This document shows, one piece after another, positions 18,037 through 24,770 of a DNA stretch of 64,000 bases; position 1 is the first letter of the stretch, and each line of letters starts with the position of its first letter. Source of the stretch: Streptomyces sp. DH-12 (GTDB lineage Bacteria > Actinomycetota > Actinomycetes > Streptomycetales > Streptomycetaceae); contig NZ_PPFB01000001.1 of assembly GCF_002899455.1 (NCBI RefSeq), positions 3,760,501 through 3,824,500 on the forward strand. Reading direction: 5' to 3'. Both the position numbers and the translations under genes were made by a program. A model generated the notes under the pieces. It was not told where the DNA came from. It saw only the letters and a list, made by a program, of their open reading frames with translations, and did no database searches.

Positions 18037-19257
18037 TTACGCGGGCTCCCACAGCGCGGTCCCGCGTGCGCGCACCCGCTCCTCGACGCGCCGCAGGAAT
18101 TCCGCCACCGGCAGCACACCGGGCCGCCGCCCGTCCCGCAGGCGCACGGCGAGCCGGCCGTCCCCGGCCTCCCGCGCGCCGAGCACCGCCTGGTACGGCA
18201 CCAGCCGGGCCCGGCGGATCCGGGCGCCGAGACTGCCCTCGCCGGGTCCGCGGACCTCCGCCCGCAGCCCGAGTCCGGCGGCCTGCCGGACGACCGCGTG
18301 GGCGCGTTCCTCCTGGTCCCCGCCCACCGGCAGCACCACCAGCTGCACCGGGGCCAGCCACGGCGGGAAGGCGCCGCCGTGCTCCTCCAGCAGGTGGGCG
18401 ACGGCCCGCTCCACGCTGCCGATGACGCTGCGGTGCACCATCACCGGCCGGTGCCGGGCGCCGTCCGGGCCGGTGTGGCGCAGCCCGAACCGCTCGGGCT
18501 GGTGGAAGTCGATCTGCACGGTGGACAGGGTGGACTCGCGGCCCGCCGGGTCGGTGATCTGCACGTCGATCTTCGGGCCGTAGAAGGCCGCCTCGCCCTC
18601 GACGGCCTCGTACGCCACGCCGGACGCGTCCAGCGCCTCGCGCAGCAGGGCGGTGGCGCGCCGCCACAGGGCCGGGCCGGCGACGTACTTCCCGCCGCCG
18701 CCCGGCAGCGACAGCCGGTGGCGGGCGGCGCGGATGCCCAGGTCGGCGTAGGCGCGGGAGATGAGCGCGAGGGCTCCGGCGGCCTCCTCGGCGGCCTGGT
18801 CCGGGGTGCAGAAGATGTGCGCGTCGTTGAGCTGGATGGCCCGCACCCGGGTCAGTCCGCCGAGCACGCCGGACCGCTCGGAGCGGTACATCCCGCCCAG
18901 CTCGGCCATCCGCAGCGGCAGTTCGCGATGGCTGCGGGTGCGGGAGCGGAAGATCAGGGCGTGGTGGGGGCAGAGGCTGGGGCGCAGCAGCATCTGCTCC
19001 CCGCCCAGCTCCATCGGCGGGTACATGTCGTCGCGGTAGTGGTCCCAGTGCCCGGAGAGTTCGTACAGCTCGCGTTTGCCGAGCACGGGCGAGTACACGT
19101 GCCGGTAACCGGCCGCGCGTTCCGCCTCGCGGACGTACTCCTCCAGGGTGTGCCGTACGACGGCGCCGTCGGGGAGCCAGTAGGGCAGGCCCACGCCCAT
19201 CAGCGGGTCGGTGTCGAACAGGCCGAGTTCACGGCCGAGGCGTCGGTGGTCGTGCAC
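18037..19257 (-). CDS. thrS: Threonyl-tRNA synthetase paralogue lacking TGS and editing domains
   Basis: 406 residues from GTG 19255-19257, which follows GAGGAGGG. Standard ThrRS is about 640-690 residues. Here the TGS and N2 editing domains are absent. The catalytic core is complete: zinc ligands Cys96 (RPSLCPHH), His147 (NDAHIFC) and His275 (VMVHRSVIG), motif 2 MYRSERSG, and motif 3 Arg284. An anticodon-binding domain follows (QLVVLPVG onward). It should charge tRNA-Thr but cannot clear Ser-tRNA-Thr itself. A second, full-length ThrRS is expected elsewhere in the genome. The upstream leader has three consecutive Thr codons and a terminator hairpin, pointing to induction under threonine limitation or ThrRS inhibition. 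Resistance to a ThrRS-targeting antibiotic is one possible role. Confidence 0.92.
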   Translation of the reverse strand: MHDHRRLGRELGLFDTDPLMGVGLPYWLPDGAVVRHTLEEYVREAERAAGYRHVYSPVLGKRELYELSGHWDHYRDDMYPPMELGGEQMLLRPSLCPHHALIFRSRTRSHRELPLRMAELGGMYRSERSGVLGGLTRVRAIQLNDAHIFCTPDQAAEEAAGALALISRAYADLGIRAARHRLSLPGGGGKYVAGPALWRRATALLREALDASGVAYEAVEGEAAFYGPKIDVQITDPAGRESTLSTVQIDFHQPERFGLRHTGPDGARHRPVMVHRSVIGSVERAVAHLLEEHGGAFPPWLAPVQLVVLPVGGDQEERAHAVVRQAAGLGLRAEVRGPGEGSLGARIRRARLVPYQAVLGAREAGDGRLAVRLRDGRRPGVLPVAEFLRRVEERVRARGTALWEPA

Positions 19258-19297
19258 GGCGCCCTCCTCGGGGTCGGGAGGCGAGCACCACGCGCGG

Positions 19298-19329
19298 CGA
19301 AGCCCCGGGGCACTCGCCCCGGGGCTTCG
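19298..19329 (-). terminator. thrS: Leader terminator (attenuator) of the thrS paralogue
   Basis: The arms 19298-19311 and 19316-19329 pair perfectly over 14 bp, with a 4-base loop and a GC-rich core. No U-tract follows, which is common in Streptomyces. The hairpin lies between the leader-peptide stop (19344) and the thrS ribosome site (about 19263-19271). No minus-strand gene upstream would need it as an ordinary terminator. Confidence 0.7.
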
Positions 19330-19343
19330 TCAGCGGTCAGCTG

Positions 19344-19400
19344 TCAGCGCGCCGGGACGTCCTCCGGCGTCGTCGTGCGGGACACGCGGGCGCGCTGCAT
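19344..19400 (-). CDS. Threonine-rich leader peptide for transcription attenuation
   Basis: An 18-codon frame reads MQRARVSRTTTPEDVPAR and stops at TGA 19344-19346. It has three consecutive ACG threonine codons at positions 9-11. The terminator stem begins 15 bases after the stop, and the threonyl-tRNA synthetase gene follows. There is no ribosome site, but TAGCGT lies at 19413-19408, so transcription would begin at or next to the A of ATG, giving a leaderless message. Stalling at the Thr codons when charged tRNA-Thr is scarce would be expected to favour an antiterminator. A smaller hairpin (CGCCGG/CCGGCG) just after the Thr codons is a candidate for the switching element. The peptide itself probably has no other function. 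Confidence 0.7.
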   Translation of the reverse strand: MQRARVSRTTTPEDVPAR

Positions 19401-19407
19401 GCGGCGG

Positions 19408-19413
19408 ACGCTA
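19408..19413 (-). promoter_or_regulatory. Candidate -10 box for the thrS leader transcript
   Basis: TAGCGT on the minus strand lies 7 bases before the leader-peptide ATG. The -35 region is weak (TGCGCC-like at 17 bases). Confidence 0.45.
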
Positions 19414-19589
19414 GCAGCGGGCGGCCGGCGGGCGCACCCGGTTTTCGCGGCCCCGGCGGGACCGTGCCCGGTGCTCACCCGGACGGCTCGCCTCGCTGGT
19501 GGGGGGCCTGTCCCGGTGGTGCCGTAGGAGCACGTCCGCCGCTCCCGCCGTGTCCGCCCGTGGACGGCCCGGCCCCCAGGAGGCATCCG

Positions 19590-20420
19590 ATGACCCGTGC
19601 CCCGGCCCGCGCCCGCACCCTCCTCGCCTCCGCCCTGTCGGTCACCGCCCTGCTGATCACGGCGGCCTGCGTGGCCTACGACCGGGACGTCCCGCGCGCG
19701 CTGCCCCAGGGGGTGTCCGAGCCGCCCGCCGAGACGCCGCCCTCCCCGCCCCCGTCCCCCTCGGCGTCCTCCTCCGCCGTGACCGACACCGAACGGTCCA
19801 CGCCCGTGCTGAACGACGAGCAGCTCGAGGCGGCGCTGATCACCGCGGCGGACCTCGGCCCGCCCTGGGCGGCCGGTCAGGGGGCGGCGCTGTGGCGCGA
19901 CGGCACGCTGAAGGCGACCACGGACGACGGCGACTGCCGGCGGCTGCTGGAGGTCCTGTACACGGAGGAGCCGTTCGGCGCCCCGGCGGGGCCGCGCGCC
20001 TCGGTGACCCTGGACGACACCGCCGAGGGCGCCCAGCTGCGCGAGCAGGTCGGCGCGCACCGCCCGGACGACGTGGAGCGCGCGCTGGTCTGGCTGGGCA
20101 CGCTGCCCGAGAAGTGCGGGAGTTTCCGGGCGGAGACCGCACGGTCCGGCACCCAGGACGTCGAGGTGACGGAGCTGCGCCTGCCGGACACCGCCGGGGA
20201 CGCCCGCGCCGCGCTGCGGGTGACGCTGACCGGCGGGGCGCCGGACGCCGTCCCGGCCCGGCTCACGGTCGACCTCGCGGCGATCCGCGTCGGCGAGGAC
20301 GCGGTCGTCCTCACCAACGGCGGATTCGGTGAGGTGCGGGCCGAGGTCACCCGGGCGATGGCCCAGCTCGGCGCGGACCGGCTCGCGGAGGTCGCCCGGC
20401 AGGAGCGGCTGCGGGTCTGA
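19590..20420 (+). CDS. Secreted lipoprotein of unknown function
   Basis: 276 residues from ATG 19590, directly preceded by AGGAGG. The signal peptide ends LLITAAC, a lipobox with Cys near residue 27. A Pro/Ser-rich linker of about 30 residues (PPAETPPSPPPSPSASSS) then lifts a folded domain of about 190 residues off the membrane. The domain contains two Cys (DGDCRRLLE, LPEKCGSF), probably a disulfide, and a final helix LAEVARQERLRV. The shape resembles extracellular sensor or LpqN-like lipoproteins of actinobacteria, but I cannot name the family. It is divergent from the thrS leader and convergent with the next gene. Confidence 0.85.
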   Translation: MTRAPARARTLLASALSVTALLITAACVAYDRDVPRALPQGVSEPPAETPPSPPPSPSASSSAVTDTERSTPVLNDEQLEAALITAADLGPPWAAGQGAALWRDGTLKATTDDGDCRRLLEVLYTEEPFGAPAGPRASVTLDDTAEGAQLREQVGAHRPDDVERALVWLGTLPEKCGSFRAETARSGTQDVEVTELRLPDTAGDARAALRVTLTGGAPDAVPARLTVDLAAIRVGEDAVVLTNGGFGEVRAEVTRAMAQLGADRLAEVARQERLRV

Positions 20421-20448
20421 GGAGACCGGCCCGGGGAACCTTCGGGAC

Positions 20449-20724
20449 TCAGCTCATGCCGTCGACGGCCTGCTTGGCCTCCACCAGGCTCGCGCCGGTG
20501 GACTCGCGGTACAGCTTGATCGCCTGCACCTGCTTGCCGTCGCGCATCAGGGCGAGGATCTCGTCCTTCCTCGGCACCTCCTCCTCCAGTCCCAAGTGGC
20601 CCAGGACGAGGTCGAGTTTGCGTTCCACGCGGGCGACACGGCGCTCGGAGCGGGAGAGATGGGTCTGGATCGAGGCCACGCCGAGGGTCACGACGCAGGT
20701 GAGGAAGAGGATGGCTATGTCCAT
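20449..20724 (-). CDS. Membrane-anchored protein with ribosomal L7/L12 C-terminal-like domain
   Basis: 91 residues. One N-terminal membrane helix (about 2-18, IAILFLTCVVTLGVASI), a coiled-coil segment (LSRSERRVARVERKLDLVL), then a short domain, RDGKQVQAIKLYRESTGASLVEAKQAVDGM. That domain matches the L7/L12 C-terminal helix-turn motif that contacts translation factors. The family is frequent in Streptomyces but has no known role. Tethering such a domain to the membrane could recruit translation GTPases or form oligomers. It stands alone, converging on the lipoprotein gene. Confidence 0.8.
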   Translation of the reverse strand: MDIAILFLTCVVTLGVASIQTHLSRSERRVARVERKLDLVLGHLGLEEEVPRKDEILALMRDGKQVQAIKLYRESTGASLVEAKQAVDGMS

Positions 20725-20774
20725 GACCCGTCAGCCTAGGCCGTGGACGGGAGCCGATCGCCAGGGACGGGCGG

Positions 20775-21533
20775 TCAGGGCGTGTCGAAACGCCGTCGGC
20801 GGGCGACGACGTCGACGGCCGCCTCCAGCACGGTGAGGCCCTGTGCGAAGGCGTCGCCGCGCAGCCGGGCCAGGGCCTCGTCGGCGCCCACGCCGAGCTG
20901 GGCCATGATCATGCCGACCGCCTGGTGCACCCGGTCGTGGTCGGCGGCCAGCCCGCTGAGCCAGCCCCCGTCGCCGTCCCGTGCGTCGTACGGCAGGTCC
21001 GTCAGCGCGACCGTCATCACGCAGGCCACCAGCAGCGCCACGCGCAGCTCACGCGCGGTGAGGCCGCCGGGGGAGCCGCGGTAGAGGTCGAGGGTGCCGA
21101 CGCAGACGGCGGAGGAACCGAGGGGCAGCGCGTACACGGCGCGCACGCCGGAGCCGAGCGCCTGCTGCACGAACACCGGCCAGCGGTCGGCGCAGTCCCC
21201 GTCCGCCAGGTCGCGGGCGAGGACCGGGGCGCCGGTCCGCAGCACGTGGTGGCAGGGGCCGTCGCCGAGGGTGGCCTGCACCTGGGCGAGCCGCGCGGCG
21301 CCGGCGCCGGACGCGGCGAGCTGAAGGGGCATGCTGTCGCCGCGCAGCGACACGGACGCGCCGTCCACCGGCAGCAGGTCCACGGCCACCGCGCACAGCC
21401 GCCCCGGCGCCTCCGCGGGACCGGCCCCGCGCAGCCCCGCGGCGATGGCGCCGGCCACCCGCTCGTGCCCCCCGCCACCCGCACCCCGGTCCTGCCCGTC
21501 CCCTGGGACGTTCCCGGGCCGCACGCCAACCAC
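20775..21533 (-). CDS. GAF- and ANTAR-domain RNA-binding regulator
   Basis: 252 residues from GTG 21531-21533 with GAGGGG upstream. The GAF domain is at about 25-165 (LPVDGASVSLRG, then TLGDGPCHHVLRTGAPVLARDLA). The C-terminal ANTAR domain is at about 190-247 (HQAVGMIMAQLGVGADEALARLR). ANTAR proteins bind paired hexaloop hairpins in nascent RNA and prevent termination. The GAF domain senses a small ligand or redox state. There is no kinase partner next to it. It likely acts on distant transcripts. Confidence 0.93.
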   Translation of the reverse strand: MVGVRPGNVPGDGQDRGAGGGGHERVAGAIAAGLRGAGPAEAPGRLCAVAVDLLPVDGASVSLRGDSMPLQLAASGAGAARLAQVQATLGDGPCHHVLRTGAPVLARDLADGDCADRWPVFVQQALGSGVRAVYALPLGSSAVCVGTLDLYRGSPGGLTARELRVALLVACVMTVALTDLPYDARDGDGGWLSGLAADHDRVHQAVGMIMAQLGVGADEALARLRGDAFAQGLTVLEAAVDVVARRRRFDTP

Positions 21534-21756
21534 ATCCCCTCACCAGCCGAAACGCGGTCTGACTACCCGGGGCGGGGCGAGCGAAACCGGGCGGCACCCG
21601 GCGGGCCGGGGTCACTCCCGGGGGGTATGGGGCGTGCGGATACGAGCGGGGTGCCCGGGGCGTCGCCCAGGGCGTCGCGGGGGGGGTGCGGGTGTCGGGC
21701 GCGGGCATCGGCGCGAGGGCGAGGGTGAGGCCGGGACCCGGCTCACCCCCCTTGTC

Positions 21757-23100
21757 TCACACCGGTGGCTGTGCCGGGGCCGGTCCCAGGGTGGTCGTGC
21801 CGGGGGCCGTGCGGTGGCCGAGGCCGGTGCGGTAGGCGTCCAGCGCCGCCTCCACGCGGCCCGTGCGGCGCAGGAGGTCGCCGAGGAGGCGGCACAGGTC
21901 GGCCAGGTCGCCCGCCGCGCCCGCGCGTTCCAGCAGGCTGAGCGCGCGGACGTAGTGCTCCTCGGCCCGCTCCGTGTCCCGGGCGTCCTCGGCGATGATG
22001 CCGAGCAGCCGGTGCGCGGCCGCCGCGTGGACCGCGCCCCGCTCGGGGGAGAGCCCGCCCAGCACGTCCTTCAGCAGCTCAGCGGCTTCCTCGGACCGGC
22101 CCCGCCGGTGCAGTACGTCCGCCAGTTCGACGGTGAGCTGACTGCTGTACAGGGTCGCGCGGGTCGCGGACAGCATGTGCAGCGCCTCCCGCATCTCCGC
22201 CTCGGCCTCGGCCAGTTCGCCGTTCTGCGCGTGCACGTAGCCCCGCATCCAGTGGCAGTTGGCCAGCTCGGTACGCAGCTGCAGCCCCCGGTACAGCTCG
22301 GCCGCCTTGGCCAGTGAGGCGTCCGCCTCCGCCAGGCGGCCCTCGGCGAGCAGGGTGCGGGCCACCGACCGGTGCATGCGCGCCACCAGCGCCGGGTCGC
22401 CGGACTGCGGGGCGAGCGCCAGAGCGAACTCCGCGGCCTGCGCGGCCCGCGCGTGCGCCCCCATGTCCATGTACGGCCCGATGACGCTGGCGTACAGCAG
22501 GAGCAGCGCGTCCGGGTCGTGCAGGCCGCCCCGGTTCAGCTCGTCGATGGTGGTCTCCAGCAGGTACACCGCGTACCGCAGCTCCCCCGCGAGGTAGTGC
22601 GCGACGGCCCGGCCGCGCAGCGCCGGCACCCGCGCGGGCAGCGGCGCGTCCGCGAGCCGCGTCTCCGCTTCCTCGAAGTACCGTTGTCCGTCCACGAGTT
22701 CACCGGTGTCCAGCGCGCACTCCCCGAGTCCGAGCAGCGCGGCGGCCTGCTCCTCGGGCAGCTCCTGCGCCTCCGCCTCGGCCAGCAGCGCCGTGTACTG
22801 CTCCACCGCCGCCTCCGCCTCGCCGACGGCGAGCGCGCGCTGCGCCTCGGTCAGCCGCATCCGCAGTTCGGTCACCCGCCGCGCGGAGCGCCCGGTCGCC
22901 AGTTCGTCGAACTCGACTCCGAGCCGCTCGGCGAGGTGCCGCAGCGCGTCGTCGGAGGGACGCACCCGGCCGGCCTCCAGGGTGGAGACGTAGGCGGGGG
23001 TGTACACCGGTTCCGCCAGCTGCCTCTGGGTCAGCCCGCGCGCCACGCGCAGCCGCTGCACCCGGCGTCCGATCGTGCCCGGCTCGTCCCGCTCCCCCAT
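21757..23100 (-). CDS. Helix-turn-helix regulator with C-terminal TPR repeats
   Basis: 447 residues from ATG 23098-23100 behind GGGGGAG. The N-terminal XRE helix-turn-helix is at about 10-65 (RVQRLRVARGLTQRQLAEPV, then YVSTLEAGRVRPS). About 370 residues of degenerate tetratricopeptide repeats follow. The layout resembles Rgg/PlcR-like and Streptomyces HTH-TPR regulators that respond to peptides or protein partners. Its upstream region has three spaced TTAAACC-like repeats that may be its own operators, and a small membrane protein gene is divergent from it. Peptide control of the pair is possible but unproven. Confidence 0.9.
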   Translation of the reverse strand: MGERDEPGTIGRRVQRLRVARGLTQRQLAEPVYTPAYVSTLEAGRVRPSDDALRHLAERLGVEFDELATGRSARRVTELRMRLTEAQRALAVGEAEAAVEQYTALLAEAEAQELPEEQAAALLGLGECALDTGELVDGQRYFEEAETRLADAPLPARVPALRGRAVAHYLAGELRYAVYLLETTIDELNRGGLHDPDALLLLYASVIGPYMDMGAHARAAQAAEFALALAPQSGDPALVARMHRSVARTLLAEGRLAEADASLAKAAELYRGLQLRTELANCHWMRGYVHAQNGELAEAEAEMREALHMLSATRATLYSSQLTVELADVLHRRGRSEEAAELLKDVLGGLSPERGAVHAAAAHRLLGIIAEDARDTERAEEHYVRALSLLERAGAAGDLADLCRLLGDLLRRTGRVEAALDAYRTGLGHRTAPGTTTLGPAPAQPPV

Positions 23101-23148
23101 GCCAACTCCCCCAGTGCCACTTGCCGTTCGCGTCGGACAGCCCCTAGG

Positions 23149-23177
23149 TTAAACCGTGAATTAAACCCGCTTAACCC
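23149..23177. promoter_or_regulatory. Three spaced TTAAACC-type repeats in a divergent promoter
   Basis: TTAAACC at 23149-23155 and 23161-23167, and TTAACCC at 23171-23177. The spacing is about one helical turn (12 and 10 bases). They are the only AT-rich bases nearby and lie between the HTH-TPR gene and the small membrane protein gene. Confidence 0.5.
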
Positions 23178-23197
23178 GTCGCTGTTGCGAGGTCGCC

Positions 23198-23368
23198 GTG
23201 CTGGAACGCACCCGCCCCACCGAGCGTTACGCCCGAGGACTCATCGCGGCTCTCGCCGCGGTCGCGGCGCTTCTCCTCGCGGCGAACGCGGGACCGGCCG
23301 GGACCGTCGGCCCGGACGCCGACCGCGGGACCACCGCGCCGGTGGAGGTGGAGGCGGCGGAGCGGTAG
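23198..23368 (+). CDS. Small membrane or secreted peptide, unknown
   Basis: A 56-codon frame from GTG 23198, about seven bases after GCGAGG, to TAG 23368. It has a basic start (LERTRPTERYARG), one hydrophobic helix at about 15-33 (LIAALAAVAALLLAAN) and an acidic tail (VEVEAAER). It is the size and shape of a signal-bearing peptide. Divergent from an HTH-TPR regulator, it could be a secreted signal or a membrane partner, by analogy with regulator/peptide pairs. I do not recognise a family. Confidence 0.5.
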   Translation: MLERTRPTERYARGLIAALAAVAALLLAANAGPAGTVGPDADRGTTAPVEVEAAER

Positions 23369-23396
23369 GGCGGCGGGCCCTCGGCCGGGACGGCCC

Positions 23397-24770
23397 TCAG
23401 CCGGGCAGGGCGCCGCGCAGCCCCTCGTCCAGCAGCCGGGCCAGTTCCTCGTCGCCGAGCGGGGCTCCGTCCACGAGCGGGCCGAGCCGCGTGATGAAGG
23501 TCTGGGTGAGCGCGCCGTAGAGCGGGGTCCTCGGGCGGTGCACGGCCTCTTCCAGCGCCCGCAAGGTCGTGTCCGCGTGGGCGGGGCGGCCCCCGCCGTC
23601 CCGCGGCACCTGATCGGCGCCCTCCCCCGTCGGGGACGGCGAGGGCGCGGCGGACACGCCCTCGGGGCAGCGCACCACGTCCCGGTAGGCCGAGTCGCGG
23701 GTCGCCGCGAACCCGGCCTCCAGCAGGCAGCGCGCGCTCTCCCGTCCCGTGAGGTACCGGATCAGCTCGGTCGCCTTCCGGGCCCGCTGCGACGCCTTGG
23801 TCACCGCCAGGTTCTGCCCGCCGAGAACCGCCCGCCCGGGCAGCTTCGCCACGCCGACCCGGTCCCCGAACACCCGGTACAGCGTGGGGTAGGCGGAGGG
23901 CCAGGCACGCAGGAAGGCCGTGCGTCCCTCGACGAAGTCGCTGGTCGCGGCCGCCTCGTCGGAGGCGGCCGCGTCCTGGAGGGTGTACGCCGGCTCGATG
24001 CGGCGGCGCAGTTCCGCCACGCCCTCGGTGAGCTGCTCCACGTCGCCCGTGTAGCGGCCCTTCTCGTCCACCAGCGCCAGGCCGGGCACCGCCGACGCGA
24101 ACGCCTCCACCGCGTTGACGGTGCGGCCCTCGTACGCGGCGAGCTGGGTGGTCCAGCCCTTGGTGAAGGCGCCGGCGGGGAGCTTCGTGTGCAGGGTCTC
24201 GACGTGCCCGCGCAGCTGGTCCCAGGTGAACCCCTCCGGGACGAACGGCTCCTCGACGCCCGCCCGCCGCAGGAGGTCGCGCCGGTAGTAGAGCAGGCCG
24301 ACGTCGCTGTTGAACGGCGCCGCGTAGACCTTCCCGTCCCAGCGGGCCGTCTCGGCGACCGGACCGATCACGTCCTCGTCCACGATGTCGTCCGGCAGCG
24401 CCCGCACCAGCCCGGCCTCGGCGAACTCCGGCACCCAGGTGACGTCCAGGTTCACCACGTCGTACTCGGCGCTGCGGGACTGCAGGGCGCCGAGCAGCTG
24501 GCTGCGCTGCTCGTCGGCGCTGCCCGCGAGCTCCACCAGCCGGGCCCGGTACTGCGAACCCGCCTGCCGCTCACGCCGGTTCCACGCGTCGATGAGCTGC
24601 TGGCGCACGCCGTTGCTGCCGGTGACGTCCCGGCCGCTGGCGACCACGATCGTGCCGGGCACGTCCTCGGCGGCGGTCGCGGCGGACGTCTCCGTCCCGT
24701 CCCGGCCGCCGGTGCAGGCGGCGAGCAACAGCAGCAGCAGCGCCGGCAGCGCGGCGAGCCGTCGCGGCAT
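23397..24770 (-). CDS. Extracellular solute-binding lipoprotein in the caspase operon
   Basis: 457 residues from ATG 24768-24770, which overlaps the stop of the caspase gene by one base (TGATG). A lipoprotein signal (LLLLLLAAC) is followed by a bacterial extracellular solute-binding family 1 fold. It includes IVVASGRDVTG, VVNLDVTWVPEFAEAGLVRALP, APFNSDVGLLYYRRDLL, and AFLRAWPSAYP. That is the sugar-ABC type, but no permease genes accompany it. The tail (about 375-457) is an extra helical segment after a Pro/Ser/Gly linker. Translational coupling to the caspase gene suggests that it works with the binding-protein-like part of that fusion, perhaps as an external sensor. Confidence 0.88.
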   Translation of the reverse strand: MPRRLAALPALLLLLLAACTGGRDGTETSAATAAEDVPGTIVVASGRDVTGSNGVRQQLIDAWNRRERQAGSQYRARLVELAGSADEQRSQLLGALQSRSAEYDVVNLDVTWVPEFAEAGLVRALPDDIVDEDVIGPVAETARWDGKVYAAPFNSDVGLLYYRRDLLRRAGVEEPFVPEGFTWDQLRGHVETLHTKLPAGAFTKGWTTQLAAYEGRTVNAVEAFASAVPGLALVDEKGRYTGDVEQLTEGVAELRRRIEPAYTLQDAAASDEAAATSDFVEGRTAFLRAWPSAYPTLYRVFGDRVGVAKLPGRAVLGGQNLAVTKASQRARKATELIRYLTGRESARCLLEAGFAATRDSAYRDVVRCPEGVSAAPSPSPTGEGADQVPRDGGGRPAHADTTLRALEEAVHRPRTPLYGALTQTFITRLGPLVDGAPLGDEELARLLDEGLRGALPG

